A DNA stretch of 64,000 bases from Parafrankia irregularis (GCF_001536285.1 NZ_FAOZ01000016.1:1-64000), one strand, 5' to 3'; positions 50,232 through 60,118 are shown, numbered from the stretch's first letter. Notes: generated from the sequence alone by a model not told the origin. Made by a program: numbers and translations.

Positions 50232-51023
50232 ATGACCGACCACCTCGACCACCTCGACTTCGAAGCCACCGGCGGCCTGCGCACCCGCGGGACCGTTCTG
50301 ATCGTGCCGGGCCGCGGTGAGAGCCCGGCCGTCTACCGCCGCTTCGGCGCCCGCGTGGCGTCGGACACCTATCGGGTGCGGGTGACCGAAGCACCGGTGC
50401 TCGATCCGGCCGACCCGGTAGCCTCCCTCGAGGTGATCGCGAAGCAGCTGGCCGAAGCCGCCGCCGGCGTGGGAGACGAGCCGACCCGGCCGCTCGTCGC
50501 GGTCGGTTCGGACACCGGCTCGGTGGCGCTGGCAGCGCTCGCCGCGCTCGCCGCCGGTGGTCAGCGCGGCGTCTCCGACGTCTGGCGGCCGGACGCCCTC
50601 GTCCTCGCCGGGCTGCCCGGCTACGGCGCCCACGCCACCGGCGGGTGGGACGACGAGCTGAACGCCCGCACCCACTGCCCGGTGCATCGTGGTGTGCTCA
50701 GCGACGACCCGGCTGTACAGCGGGGCAGCCTCGGTGACGTCGTCCCCGACGCGCTGCTCGACCTCGCCTACGGCAGCACCGCCGCGCTGCCGCAGCTGCT
50801 GCTCGTCGGCGACATCGACCCCGTCGCGGACCGTGAGGCGCTCAGCCGCGCAGCGAAGGCGCTGCCGAACGCGCGGCTGACCGTGGTCCGCGGCGCGCAC
50901 CACGACGTGCTCAACGACGTCCACCACCGGTCGGTCTCCGCCGAGGTCGTCACGTTCCTGGAGGCGCTGCGCAACGAGCCCTCACTGAGCCCGATCATCG
51001 TCACGGAGGCGAGCAGATGGTGA
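50232..51023 (+). CDS. alpha/beta hydrolase with a probable Asp nucleophile
   Basis: 263 residues. GTVLIVPGRGESPAVYRRFG is the oxyanion region. The nucleophile elbow reads VGSDTGSVAL, which puts Asp, not Ser, at the nucleophile position, as in epoxide hydrolases and haloalkane dehalogenases. Catalytic His is in RGAHHDVLND. It overlaps the flavin reductase gene by 7 bases and so works with the NtaA-like monooxygenase, perhaps on its product. Confidence 0.85.
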   Translation: MTDHLDHLDFEATGGLRTRGTVLIVPGRGESPAVYRRFGARVASDTYRVRVTEAPVLDPADPVASLEVIAKQLAEAAAGVGDEPTRPLVAVGSDTGSVALAALAALAAGGQRGVSDVWRPDALVLAGLPGYGAHATGGWDDELNARTHCPVHRGVLSDDPAVQRGSLGDVVPDALLDLAYGSTAALPQLLLVGDIDPVADREALSRAAKALPNARLTVVRGAHHDVLNDVHHRSVSAEVVTFLEALRNEPSLSPIIVTEASRW

Positions 51024-51508
51024 CAGCCCTGCCGGCGCTCGACCCCAGGCGGCTGCGGCACGTCTTCGGTGCCTTCCCGTCCGGGGTCGCCGCGGTGGCC
51101 GCCCTGGTCGACGGCGCACCCGTGGGAATCGCGGCGAGCTCCTTCACCTCCGTCTCCCTCGAGCCGCCGCTGGTGTCGCTGTGCGTCGCGCACACGTCCA
51201 ACACCTGGCCGGTGCTGCGCAGCGCGGCCCGCATCGGGGTGAGCATTCTCAGTGCGGACCAGGACCGGGCGGCCCGCCAGCTCGCGGGGCGCGGTGGTGA
51301 CCGCTTCGCCGAGCTTCGCTGGCGCGTGAGCGAGCACGGCGCCGTCCTGCTCGACGGGGCGAGCGGCTGGATCGAGACCAGCATCGAGCAGGAGGTGCGC
51401 GCGGGTGACCACGACGTCATCCTGCTGCGGGTGCACGACCTCGACGCCGACCACGGCATCAGCCCACTGGTGTTCCACGCCAGCCAGTTCCGCCGCCTCG
51501 AGCCCTGA
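51017..51508 (+). CDS. flavin reductase family protein (HpaC/DszD type)
   Basis: 163 residues. FGAFPSGVAAVAAL, AASSFTSVSLEPPLVSLCVAHTS and the C-terminal LVFHASQFRRLEP are family signatures of short-chain flavin reductases that reduce free FMN with NAD(P)H. Third gene of the operon; provides FMNH2 to the monooxygenase. Confidence 0.92.
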   Translation: MVTALPALDPRRLRHVFGAFPSGVAAVAALVDGAPVGIAASSFTSVSLEPPLVSLCVAHTSNTWPVLRSAARIGVSILSADQDRAARQLAGRGGDRFAELRWRVSEHGAVLLDGASGWIETSIEQEVRAGDHDVILLRVHDLDADHGISPLVFHASQFRRLEP

Positions 51509-51561
51509 CCGCCGCGCGGCGCCGCTCAGGGTGGCGATGCGATCAGCTATCAGATCAGCGA

Positions 51562-52506
51562 TCAGCGTCCAGCGCCGTCCGCGGCACTGGACGCGGGGTG
51601 GAGCTGTGAGCGCAGCTCGTGGGCGCCGTCGGGGCGGGCGATCTCGTAGTACGTCCGGTAGCCGCCGCCGGGCAGCTCGACCACGGAGAGGTAACGCAGC
51701 GCGTGATCGGCATCCAGTGACTGGGCGGCCGGTTCCACCCCGACCGCCTCGAAGTGGCCGGGGCCCGTGCCGAACGCGACACCGGTGCGCTCGGCCCAGT
51801 TCTCGGCGGCGCTGGCCCGGCCGTCGTAGAACGCCACCGCCCGGTCACCGTCGAGAAGGACCGAACTGATCCGGACCCCGCGGGCGTCCCAGTGCCCCGG
51901 GCGCGGCGCCAGCGCGACGCCGTGCCAGGTCCAGGTCAGACCGTCCGGGCTGGTGGCGTAACGGCTGTCCATCCGGTCGGTGGCGGTGTCGTCCTCCAGC
52001 GGGTGGCACGACGCCCACAGATGCCAGCGGCTGCCGTCGTACCTGATCACCGGGTCCTTCACCGCGGTGCGCGCGTCGCCGGGCAGCACGGTCTGGCGGC
52101 GGGTGGCGTCGAAGCCGGCGGGGGAGTCGGCCTCCAGGACGTCGACCCACCAGTGGTAGCTGTCGGGGGTGGCGCAGCTGACGTAGAGCCGCCAGGTGCC
52201 CTGCGGGGTGACGGCCAGCGCCGCGCGTTCGAGGGACTCGGCGCCGAACGGGCCGCGGGTGATCGTGGCCAGCTGGGTGAAGTTCTCGCCGTCGGTGGAC
52301 GAGGCGACGATCACCGCGTAGCCGCGCCCGCGCCCGATGGGCCGGCGCAGCCGATAGGTGAGGTAGTAGACGCCGTCCACCAGGATCGCGCTGGGCGCGC
52401 CGGCCCAGTAGCCCGGGCCGTCGCCGGGTGGGCCCACCACGATCGTCCCTGTGTCGGGCAGGGGGAGGGGAAGGTGCTCGGCCCGTTCGGCGTGTCCGGT
52501 TGTCAC
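51562..52506 (-). CDS. glycoside hydrolase family 43-like beta-propeller protein
   Basis: 314 residues, no signal peptide. Bladed beta-propeller pattern: WAGAPSAILVDGVYYLTYRLRRP, KDPVIRYDGSRWHLWASCHP, YATSPDGLTWTWHGVAL, VAFYDGRASAAENW. The Asp residues near blade starts resemble GH43/GH32 acids, but I cannot confirm the catalytic triad. Intracellular location suggests action on imported oligosaccharide, or a non-hydrolytic role. Confidence 0.75.
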   Translation of the reverse strand: MTTGHAERAEHLPLPLPDTGTIVVGPPGDGPGYWAGAPSAILVDGVYYLTYRLRRPIGRGRGYAVIVASSTDGENFTQLATITRGPFGAESLERAALAVTPQGTWRLYVSCATPDSYHWWVDVLEADSPAGFDATRRQTVLPGDARTAVKDPVIRYDGSRWHLWASCHPLEDDTATDRMDSRYATSPDGLTWTWHGVALAPRPGHWDARGVRISSVLLDGDRAVAFYDGRASAAENWAERTGVAFGTGPGHFEAVGVEPAAQSLDADHALRYLSVVELPGGGYRTYYEIARPDGAHELRSQLHPASSAADGAGR

Positions 52507-52729
52507 GAGGCAATCCTACTTAGCCGGTAAACATGGTCGGAGATGCGGGGGGCTCACCGGCGTTCCGCCGGTGTCGGGTTGTCGCCGTGCGGCCTCGCTC
52601 ACCTCGGACTCCTTTCCACTATTTCTATCGAACTTATCGGTTATGCTCCGGATGACGACGCGGCGCCGGGTCGTCACCTGCCGTTACGGCAGATTCTGTG
52701 TCGTGTCGCCCCACCAGGAGCGTGTCGAG

Positions 52730-53665
52730 ATGCCCCTGCCCGACTTCCTCGTCATCGGCGTCCCCAAGGCCGGTACGACCGCCATCCACGCGGCACTCAG
52801 TCGGCACCCGCAACTGTTCCTGTCCCAGGTCAAGGAGCCGAAGTACTTCCTCTCGGACGGGCCGCCGCCCGCCTGGCGCGGGCCCGGTGACGTCCAGACC
52901 AGCCAGGAACACGTGTGGCGGCCCGCGGACTACGAGGCGCTGTTCGACCAGGCGCCACCCGGAGCGCTGCGCGGCGAGGCGACCCCGTTCTATCTCTACG
53001 ACCTCGACGCGCAGAACCGGATCCGTCGGCTGCTGCCGAAGGCGCGGCTGGTGGTGCTGCTGCGCAACCCGGTCGACCGGGCCCACTCGAACTGGACGCA
53101 TCTGTGGGCCGCCGGGCTCGAGCCGGAGCGGGACTTCGTCCGCGCCTGCGCGCTGGAGGAGAGCCGTCGAGCCGCCGGCTGGGCACATTTCTGGCATTAC
53201 GTCTCGCAGGGCCTCTACGGGGAACAGCTCGCCCACCTATTCGAGCTGTTCCCGCGCGAGCAGGTGCTCCTGCTGCGCTACCGCGACCTGCGCGACGATC
53301 CGGTGGCCACCCTCGACCGGGTCTGCGAGTTCCTCGAGGTCGAGACCGGGCTGCTGGACGTCGTGCCCGCACAGAACGTCACCCCGTTCGTGGCGGACAC
53401 CCGGCCGAACGCCGTGCTGCGGGCGGTGCTGCGCACGGGCGGGCGGTTCGGCCAGCACTTCCCGGTGCCGGCGCGCCGGGCTGTGCGGGGTCCGCTGCTC
53501 ACGCTTCTGCAGCGTGAGCGGGGCGGGCGCGCGAAGCTGACCCCGGCCGAGCGGGCCGCGGTGCTGCCGTACTTCACCTCCGACATCGCCCGCCTGGAGG
53601 AGGTGACCGGTCTGTCCTACGCGGACTGGCTCACCGTCGGCCTCGAACCGGACGTGATCGACTAG
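52730..53665 (+). CDS. PAPS-dependent sulfotransferase
   Basis: 311 residues. 5'-phosphosulfate loop VIGVPKAGTTAIHAAL and 3'-phosphate motif VVLLRNPVDRAHSNWTHLW identify a cytosolic PAPS sulfotransferase of the heparan/NodH-like superfamily. KEPKYFLSD is also typical. ATG 52730 has AGGAG 9 bases upstream; longer frames start in the GH43 promoter. The acceptor may be a glycan or lipid, possibly linked to the divergent GH43-like gene. Confidence 0.92.
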   Translation: MPLPDFLVIGVPKAGTTAIHAALSRHPQLFLSQVKEPKYFLSDGPPPAWRGPGDVQTSQEHVWRPADYEALFDQAPPGALRGEATPFYLYDLDAQNRIRRLLPKARLVVLLRNPVDRAHSNWTHLWAAGLEPERDFVRACALEESRRAAGWAHFWHYVSQGLYGEQLAHLFELFPREQVLLLRYRDLRDDPVATLDRVCEFLEVETGLLDVVPAQNVTPFVADTRPNAVLRAVLRTGGRFGQHFPVPARRAVRGPLLTLLQRERGGRAKLTPAERAAVLPYFTSDIARLEEVTGLSYADWLTVGLEPDVID

Positions 53666-53671
53666 CGCGGC

Positions 53672-53783
53672 GTGTGCCCCGAGGCCGCTGCTGGAAGATC
53701 ATGGGATTTTGGTTGTCCTGGCGACCGCGATCCTCAACTCTTGTCTGGCAGCAATGGGTTCTTGGGGTGTGCCCCGAGGCCGC
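53672..53783 (+). repeat. structured repeat copy B flanked by 17-bp direct repeats
   Basis: GTGTGCCCCGAGGCCGC occurs at 53672-53688 and 53767-53783. Between them, GGATTTTGGTTG (53704-53715) and CGACCGCGATCC (53722-53733) form the same hairpin as copy A at 46481-46506, with outer pairing GCTGC/GCAGC and AAGA/TCTT. Three 9-bp tandem copies of CGCGCCAGT follow (53781-53807). Confidence 0.7.
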
Positions 53784-53804
53784 GCCAGTCGCGCCAGTCG
53801 CGCC

Positions 53805-53832
53805 AGTCGCGGCCCGGCGCCGGGCCGCGACT
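53805..53832. terminator. perfect 28-bp palindrome, bidirectional terminator candidate
   Basis: Centre GGCCCGGCGCCGGGCC with arms AGTCGC/GCGACT. It sits between the convergent sulfotransferase and GlcD-like genes. Confidence 0.6.
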
Positions 53833-53877
53833 CGAAGAGCTCTGGGCCCCGGGGGCTCCGGAGTCTGAGGTGCTGCG

Positions 53878-55533
53878 CTAGACGGCTGCGGCACCTGGGG
53901 CCGCTGCGGTGTCTGCGGTGGCCGCGGCGCCTTCGGGAGCTGCGCCGTTCACCACGCCCGCGGTGTCCGCGATGCTCGTTGCATCCGTGATGTCTGTGAT
54001 GGCCGCCGGGTCTGGCAGTACCTTGCCCCGGTTGAGGATTCCGCGCGGGTCGAAGACAGCGCGAAGCCGCCGCTGCAGGTCGACGGAGCCGTCGCCGAGC
54101 TCGGCCGCCACCCAGCGGCGTTTGAGCAGGCCGACGCCATGCTCACCGGTGAGCGTGCCGCCCATCTCCAACGCCGTGGTGAACACTTCGTCGGCGGCGC
54201 GCCACACCGCCTCGGGTACCTGCGGTGCGCCCGGGTCCAGAGCGGCCCCACCCAGCTCTGCCCCACCCTGGCCGGCTCCGGCACCGGCACCGGCGGCCTC
54301 GGCAGGGTCGACGACGAAGATCGGGTGGAGGTTGCCGTCGGCGGCGTGGGCGAGGGTGGCGACCACCACGTTGTGCCGCTCGCCGATGCGGGCGATCGCC
54401 TCGACCATTTCGGCGAGGCGTGAGCGGGGCACGGCGACGTCCTCGATCAGGGGCCGGCCGAGACGTTCGATCGCCGGCAGCGCCAGCCGGCGGGCGGCGA
54501 GCAGCTCGTCGGCGCTCGCCGGATCGGTGCTGATCTCCACGACGGTGGCGTGCTCGCGTATCGCGGCCGCCAGCCGGTCGGCGTCCGCCTCGGCGCCCGA
54601 GCCGTCGGTCTGCGCGAGCAGCAGGGCCTGCCCGCGTGCCCGCAGGTCCGTCCCGCGCCAGGCGTCGAGCGCGGCGAGGAAACGGGCGTCGAGCAGTTCC
54701 AGCAGCGCCGGCGTCACACCGGCGGCGAGGACGGCGCCGGCGGCGGCCGCGGCGGCGTGCGCGTCGCGGAAGTAGGCCGCGACGGTGGCCGGCTGGCCGG
54801 GCGGAATCGGCTGCAGCCGCAGCGCGGCCGCGACGACCACGCCGAGGGTGCCTTCCGAGCCGACGAGCAGCGCGGTGAGGTCGTAGCCGGTGACGCCCTT
54901 GACGGTGCGCCGGCCGGTGCGCAGCAGCTCCCCGCCCGGCAGCACCACGTCGAGCCCCAGCACGGCCTCGCGGGTGACGCCGTACTTCGCGCAGCGCAGG
55001 CCACCGGCGTTGGTCGCGATGTTCCCGCCGAGGGTGGAGATGTCGTGGCTGGCCGGGTCGGGTGCGTAGCGCAGGCCGTGCGCGGCCGCGGCCTGGTCCA
55101 GCTCGGCGGCCCGCACGCCCGGCTCGACGACGGCGATCATGTCGGCGGGGGAGAGCTCGCGGATGCGGTTCATCCGCTCCAGGCTCAGGACCAGCTCGCC
55201 GGGGCCGGCGACCGCGCCGCCGGCGAGCCCCGTCCCGGCGCCGCGTGGCACGACCGGGACGCGGTACTCGTGCGCCAGGCGCAGCACCGCGCGCACGTCG
55301 TCGACGCCGACGGCCCGGACGACGACCGCCGGCGGTGCCGGTGACGGCCATCCGGACCGGTCTGCCCGGGCCGCGGTCAGGTCTGCGGGGTCCTGGCTGA
55401 CGCTGCCGGCGCTGGTGGCGGCCCGCAACGCGGGCAGAAAGCCTTCCGGCAGGCCGGCTCCGCCACCGGCACCACCGGCGCCACCACCGCTGGCGCCGGT
55501 GGCGGCAGCAGTGGCGGCGTTCGACGGCGTCAG
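53878..55533 (-). CDS. FAD-linked oxidase (GlcD/D-lactate dehydrogenase type)
   Basis: About 551 residues. The PCMH-type FAD domain has [60 protein letters not shown] and [12 protein letters not shown]. The C-terminal domain ends [17 protein letters not shown] and [15 protein letters not shown]. It would oxidise a 2-hydroxy acid such as glycolate or D-lactate. The N-terminus is Ala/Gly-rich, with no ATG or GTG before the conserved part. The CTG at 55533 overlaps the metK stop as CTGA, exactly like an ATGA overlap, and has AGG 5 bases upstream; I take it as the likely start. Confidence 0.85.
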   Translation of the reverse strand: MTPSNAATAAATGASGGGAGGAGGGAGLPEGFLPALRAATSAGSVSQDPADLTAARADRSGWPSPAPPAVVVRAVGVDDVRAVLRLAHEYRVPVVPRGAGTGLAGGAVAGPGELVLSLERMNRIRELSPADMIAVVEPGVRAAELDQAAAAHGLRYAPDPASHDISTLGGNIATNAGGLRCAKYGVTREAVLGLDVVLPGGELLRTGRRTVKGVTGYDLTALLVGSEGTLGVVVAAALRLQPIPPGQPATVAAYFRDAHAAAAAAGAVLAAGVTPALLELLDARFLAALDAWRGTDLRARGQALLLAQTDGSGAEADADRLAAAIREHATVVEISTDPASADELLAARRLALPAIERLGRPLIEDVAVPRSRLAEMVEAIARIGERHNVVVATLAHAADGNLHPIFVVDPAEAAGAGAGAGQGGAELGGAALDPGAPQVPEAVWRAADEVFTTALEMGGTLTGEHGVGLLKRRWVAAELGDGSVDLQRRLRAVFDPRGILNRGKVLPDPAAITDITDATSIADTAGVVNGAAPEGAAATADTAAAPGAAAV

Positions 55534-56741
55534 GCTGACCTGCCCGCGGCGGCGCGCAGCTCCTCCACGCGGTTGGTGCGCTCCCAGGTGAAGTTCGGCT
55601 CGTCGCGGCCGAAGTGGCCGTAGGCGGCGGTCGGGCGGTAGATCGGCCGAAGCAGGTCGAGGTCGCGGATGATCGCGGCCGGCCGCAGGTCGAAGACCTC
55701 GGTCACGGCGTGCTCGATCCGGGTGACCGGCACCGTCTCGGTACCGAACGTCTCCACGAACAGCCCGACCGGCTCGGCCTTCCCGATCGCATACGCGACC
55801 TGCAGCTCCGCCCGGTGCGCCAGCCCGGCCGCGACCACGTTCTTGGCCGCCCACCGCAGGGCGTACGCGGCGGACCGGTCAACCTTGGACGGGTCCTTGC
55901 CCGAGAACGCGCCACCGCCGTGGCGTGCCGACCCGCCGTAGGTGTCGATGATGATCTTTCGTCCGGTCAGGCCGGCGTCACCCTGCGGCCCGCCGACCTC
56001 GAACCGGCCGGTGGGGTTGACCAGCAGCCGGTAGCCGTCGACCTCCAGGTTGAGGTTCTCCTCGGCGAGCCGCTTGAGTTCCGGCTCGACGACCTGGGCG
56101 CGGATGTCGGCGCTGAGCGTGAGGTCGAGGTCGACCCCGGGCGCGTGGTGCGCGGAGACCACGACGGTGTCGAGCCGGACCGGACCGTGCTCGTCGTACT
56201 CGATCGTGACCTGGGTCTTGCCGTCCGGGCGCAGGTAGTCCAGCAGGCCGTCGTGACGTACCCGGGCGAGGCGGGCGGACAGCCGGTGCGCCAGGGTGAT
56301 CGGCAAAGGCAGCAGGGCCGGGGTCTCGTCGGTGGCGTAGCCGAACATGATGCCCTGGTCGCCGGCACCCTGCTGGGCCAGCGCGTCGTCGGCACCCTCG
56401 ACCCGGGCCTCGTGGGCGCGGTCGACACCCTGGGCGATGTCGGGCGACTGCGATCCGATCGAGACCAGCACACCGACGGTGGCGCCGTCGAAGCCCGTCG
56501 CGGCGTCGTACCCGATCTCGGTCAGGGTGCGGCGGACGACGCTGGTGACGTCGACGTGGGCCGCGGTGGTGACCTCCCCGGCGACGTGCACATGCCCGGT
56601 GGTCAGCAAGGTCTCCACGGCCACCCGCGAGCGCGGGTCGCCGGCCAGGAAGGCGTCGAGCAGCGCGTCGCTGATCTGGTCGGCGAGCTTGTCGGGATGC
56701 CCTTCGGTGACTGATTCGGAGGTGAACAGGCGACGCGGCAT
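55530..56741 (-). CDS. metK: S-adenosylmethionine synthetase
   Basis: 403 residues. Makes SAM from methionine and ATP. Signatures: [82 protein letters not shown] 56741 has GAGG 8 bases upstream; ATG 56747 is too close to it. No SAM riboswitch is visible in the 100 bp before it. Placed downstream of the sulfurtransferase gene in a sulfur-metabolism block. Confidence 0.97.
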   Translation of the reverse strand: MPRRLFTSESVTEGHPDKLADQISDALLDAFLAGDPRSRVAVETLLTTGHVHVAGEVTTAAHVDVTSVVRRTLTEIGYDAATGFDGATVGVLVSIGSQSPDIAQGVDRAHEARVEGADDALAQQGAGDQGIMFGYATDETPALLPLPITLAHRLSARLARVRHDGLLDYLRPDGKTQVTIEYDEHGPVRLDTVVVSAHHAPGVDLDLTLSADIRAQVVEPELKRLAEENLNLEVDGYRLLVNPTGRFEVGGPQGDAGLTGRKIIIDTYGGSARHGGGAFSGKDPSKVDRSAAYALRWAAKNVVAAGLAHRAELQVAYAIGKAEPVGLFVETFGTETVPVTRIEHAVTEVFDLRPAAIIRDLDLLRPIYRPTAAYGHFGRDEPNFTWERTNRVEELRAAAGRSA

Positions 56742-56845
56742 TGGCATGACCTCGATGTCGTGACGGCGCTCCCGCGGCGACGGGTGCGCATACGGCGAAG
56801 ACGGAGGAAACCGGGAGGAACGATGCGGGACAGGGAGGTGGGACC

Positions 56846-57757
56846 TCAGCCGGGCTGCGCCCCGGTGGCGGCGGGCCGGGCGGGGTCGGCGGACCATTCG
56901 GACCAGGAACCCGGGTAGAGCACCGCCTCCACGCCGACCGTGGCCAGGGCGGCGGCGAGGAAGGACGCCGTGACACCGGAGCCGCAGTACACGCCGACGG
57001 CGGGCGCGTCCTCGCCTGGCCCGGGCTGCGTGACGCCCACTGCCGCCAGCGCGGCGTTCAGCTCCGCCGGCGGCAGGACGCGACCGGCGGCCCCGAGCAG
57101 CGAGGCCGCGGGCAGGCTGCGCGCACCTGGGATGTGGCCGGCGCGCGGGTCAATCGGTTCGGTCTCGCCACGGTAACGCTCGCCTGCCCGGGCGTCGAGC
57201 AGCACGCCGTCGCGCGCGAGCCGGGCGGCTTCGTCCGCATCGAGCGCCGGTAGCTGGCCGGGGGAGAGCACCACGTCACCCACAGGTGCGGTCACCTCAC
57301 CGGTCTGCACCGGCAGCCCGGCCTCGAGCCAGGCGGCGAGGCCGCCGTCGAGCAGCCGCACCTGCCGGTGGCCGGCCCAGCGCAGCAACCACCAGGCCCG
57401 GGCGGCGGCGAGACCGCCACTGTTGTCGTAGACGACGACCTCGTCGCCGGCACGCAGGCCCCACCGCCGGGCTGCGGCCTGCAGGCGTTCGGCTGCGGGC
57501 AGCGGATGGCGGCCGGTGCCCGGGCCGGGCTTGTCGGAAAGCTCGGTCTCGAGATCGACGAACACCGCGCCGGGGAGATGACCGGCCAGGTAGTGCTCGT
57601 GGCCGTGGTCGTCGCCGAGGGCCCAGCGCACGTCGAGCAGGACGATGCGTTCGCCTGCGTCCAGCCGGCCGGCGAGGTCGGTCGGGTCGACGACGCCGAC
57701 CGCCGCCGGGTGGGCCTGGTCGCTCCCGGGGAGGCCGGGAGTCTTGGTGCCGCTCAC
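56846..57757 (-). CDS. thiosulfate/3-mercaptopyruvate sulfurtransferase (two rhodanese domains)
   Basis: 303 residues. The N-terminal inactive rhodanese domain has [13 protein letters not shown] and [17 protein letters not shown]. The C-terminal active domain carries the catalytic Cys loop [11 protein letters not shown], typical of the SseA/CysA group. Moves sulfane sulfur from thiosulfate or mercaptopyruvate. GTG 57757 has GAAGG 8 bases upstream. About 100 bp ahead of metK. Confidence 0.93.
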   Translation of the reverse strand: MSGTKTPGLPGSDQAHPAAVGVVDPTDLAGRLDAGERIVLLDVRWALGDDHGHEHYLAGHLPGAVFVDLETELSDKPGPGTGRHPLPAAERLQAAARRWGLRAGDEVVVYDNSGGLAAARAWWLLRWAGHRQVRLLDGGLAAWLEAGLPVQTGEVTAPVGDVVLSPGQLPALDADEAARLARDGVLLDARAGERYRGETEPIDPRAGHIPGARSLPAASLLGAAGRVLPPAELNAALAAVGVTQPGPGEDAPAVGVYCGSGVTASFLAAALATVGVEAVLYPGSWSEWSADPARPAATGAQPG

Positions 57758-57908
57758 AGGGCGACCTTCCGTCGGATGAATACGCGGATTCGCGGAGACA
57801 GGTGGATACGAGGGGACAGCTGTGAAGCGCGCAGGCGCCGGGGCGCGGCGGTGCGTGGGCCCGCAGGTCCGCGAGCCCGCAGGCTCACGGGATTGCGGGA
57901 TTGCGGGA

Positions 57909-58580
57909 TCAGGCGGCCGGGCGGCTGCCGTTGAGCGGGGCGGTCGGTGGTGCCAGTGCCGTCAGGACTGCGCGCAGCACCCGCAGGTGAGCGCTGAGCC
58001 AGCGCTCGCCATGTGCCTCGACCTCGCCGAGGGCAGCCTCCACCAGGGTGAACGAACGAACCGGCAGCGCCGCGCCCAGTTCGGCGAGCACCGCGCGCAG
58101 CGCGACGTCGGTCGTGACGCGGTGTTCCGGTGCGTTCGCCACGACCACCGGCACCACCAGCGTGCCGGCGAGCGCTCCCGGGGGGAGCAGATCCAGGAAC
58201 GCCTTGAGCAGGCCGGTGTACTGGCCCTTGTAGGCCGGTGTCGCCACGACGAGGACCTCGGCGTCACGCACCTCGGCCAGCCTGGCCCGGACCAGGCCGT
58301 GGGTGTCGGTGAACAGGTCGCCGGCGAGCCGGGCCAGCTCCACCGTGCCGCTGCCCGCGCCCGATGTTCCCGAAGTGCCGGGCGGGCCGAGTCCTTCGGC
58401 CGCGGCGGTGCCCTCCGGGCCGAAGGCGGCCGGTGGGCGCGCGGGCAGCGACGTCGCCAGCCGGTGCGCCAGGAACCGCGCGACCGTCAGCGTGCGGGAC
58501 GCCGGCTGCGGACTTCCGTCCAGAACGACCAGTGAGGGTCGCGGCGCGAGAGTGCCGCGGGGGCCGGGCGGGGCGCTCAT
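57909..58580 (-). CDS. NADPH-dependent FMN reductase (SsuE-like)
   Basis: 223 residues, flavodoxin-like fold. VVLDGSPQPASRTLTVARFLAHRL binds the FMN phosphate; VLVVATPAYKGQYTGLLKAFLDLLP is the SsuE/MsuE signature. A Gly/Pro/Ser-rich insertion (about residues 55-78) interrupts the first half. It supplies FMNH2 to SsuD-type monooxygenases; two are encoded at 42812-45146 and an LLM gene is directly upstream. Confidence 0.9.
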   Translation of the reverse strand: MSAPPGPRGTLAPRPSLVVLDGSPQPASRTLTVARFLAHRLATSLPARPPAAFGPEGTAAAEGLGPPGTSGTSGAGSGTVELARLAGDLFTDTHGLVRARLAEVRDAEVLVVATPAYKGQYTGLLKAFLDLLPPGALAGTLVVPVVVANAPEHRVTTDVALRAVLAELGAALPVRSFTLVEAALGEVEAHGERWLSAHLRVLRAVLTALAPPTAPLNGSRPAA

Positions 58581-58945
58581 CGTTGGCTCGCTCTCTGGAG
58601 TCGCGGTCTGCCTGGTGGCCATGGCCACGGCCACAGGACCGGACCGCCGGGACCCGCCGCGGGCTCGCCCCGGCCGGTCAGGCGGGTGACAAGCCCGACC
58701 TGCGGTGGGGTGGCTGCGCCGGGCGCGCCGGTCCGTGCCTGCCCGCGGACGTCAGGCGACCGCGGTGACCAGGTGCCGACACGGCGCGGCATAGCCTGCC
58801 GTGCACGGCCACGGTCGCGCTGCCGGCCCGGCGAGACGGGGCCGTCGTCCATCGCGATGCTGTCGTCCATCGCGATCACCAGGTGGCTCCACCTTCGCTG
58901 ACCGACATTGTTCAGTCAAGTGATGAACAAGTGGCCCACGTCACG
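58581..58945. other. intergenic region before the FMN reductase gene
   Basis: No gene seen. Contains two direct copies of TGTCGTCCATCGCGAT-like sequence (58850-58880), a possible regulator site, and GC-rich short inverted repeats. Confidence 0.6.
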
Positions 58946-60118
58946 TCAGGACCGCAGGGTGTGCAGCAGTGCGAGTGCCTCGTCCGCGACGGAGATGCCA
59001 GCCGCGCCCGGCGCGGCCAGGGCGTCGGAAGCGCCCGCCAGGGCGCCGGGAGCGCCGGCGAGGGCCCGGCTGCGCGGCCCGCCGAACGTGCCGAGCCGCG
59101 GCGCCTGCAGATACAGCTGGATGGCGGTCACCCCGGGCTGGACGTACTCGGCGATCCGGCGGCGGCATTCCTCCGGCGTGCCGTGGACGAACAGGCCGTC
59201 GACGACCTCGTCGGGCAGCTCCCGCTCGGCGCCGGCCGCGTCCCCGGCCAGGTAGCGCTGGTAGCTGGCGGCGAGAAGATCACCGTTGCCGAGCCATTCG
59301 TGGAACGCGTGATAGGGCTCCTGGTTGAGGATCCAGGCGAGGAACGGCCGGGTCAGCCGCCGAGCCAGCACCGGATCCTCGACCGGGCAGACGAACACCT
59401 TGACCACCAGCTCCTTGCCGGCCGGCTGGGGACCCACCGCCCCGAGCACAGTGGGGACGTCTCGGGCGAACAGCATGTTCGTCACCACGCCATCCCCCTC
59501 GGCGAAGCCCAGGCGCAGCATCCGCGGGCGCAGTGCGCCAAGGATGACCTTCGGGCGGATCCTGGGCGCGTCGCGAAGCGCGAACCCCCGGATGGCGAAC
59601 GTGTCGAACGCGCCGCTGACGACCTCGCCGTCGAACACCCGGGTCAGGAAACGCAGGACGTCCCTGGTCCGCTTGAACGGCTCGGTGAACTCGATGCCGT
59701 TGATGTCGGTGACATGCGCGGCCACCGAGGATCCGATGCCGAGCACCAGCCCCCCGGAGGTCAGGTCGGCGAGCGTCGCCGCGGTCTGGGCGATGACGGC
59801 CGGACCGCGGGTGTGGACCGGCACGATCGCGCTGGCCAGCCGCAGCTGCGGGGCCCAGGCGGCAGCGACCGCCAGCGGGGTGAAGGCATCGAGGCCACCG
59901 CCCTCGGCGGTCCAGACGTCGGTGTAGCCGGCCGCGGCCAGACCGGTCACGATCGGCTGGTGCTCACGCAGCGGCACCCCCGCCAACGGCAGCGTGATCC
60001 CCCAGCGCACCGGCACCGGCACCGCCGGCGCGGACGGAGCCGCCAACCCGGCGCGAACGGCGGCCCCGGGGTCGTGACGGTCGGGAACGGGAAGCGGATG
60101 CGAGGCGTCGTGGCTCAT
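58946..60118 (-). CDS. LLM-class (F420- or FMN-dependent) oxidoreductase
   Basis: 390 residues. WGITLPLAGVPLREHQPIVTGLAAAGYTDVWTAEGGGLDAFTPLAVAAAW and LASAIVPVHTRGPAVIAQTAATLADLTSG are the LLM barrel. The GIGSS and KVILGALRPRMLRLGFAEGDGVVTN segments fit the F420-type subgroup more than SsuD. An Ala/Gly-rich repeat (about 348-372) lies near the C-terminus. ATG 60118 has GAGAGGA upstream. Likely first gene of the minus-strand sulfur block. Confidence 0.9.
   Translation of the reverse strand: MSHDASHPLPVPDRHDPGAAVRAGLAAPSAPAVPVPVRWGITLPLAGVPLREHQPIVTGLAAAGYTDVWTAEGGGLDAFTPLAVAAAWAPQLRLASAIVPVHTRGPAVIAQTAATLADLTSGGLVLGIGSSVAAHVTDINGIEFTEPFKRTRDVLRFLTRVFDGEVVSGAFDTFAIRGFALRDAPRIRPKVILGALRPRMLRLGFAEGDGVVTNMLFARDVPTVLGAVGPQPAGKELVVKVFVCPVEDPVLARRLTRPFLAWILNQEPYHAFHEWLGNGDLLAASYQRYLAGDAAGAERELPDEVVDGLFVHGTPEECRRRIAEYVQPGVTAIQLYLQAPRLGTFGGPRSRALAGAPGALAGASDALAAPGAAGISVADEALALLHTLRS

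Noticed and set aside
56742-56845. SAM riboswitch before metK
   Set aside because: The 100-bp leader shows none of the SAM-I, II or IV core motifs.
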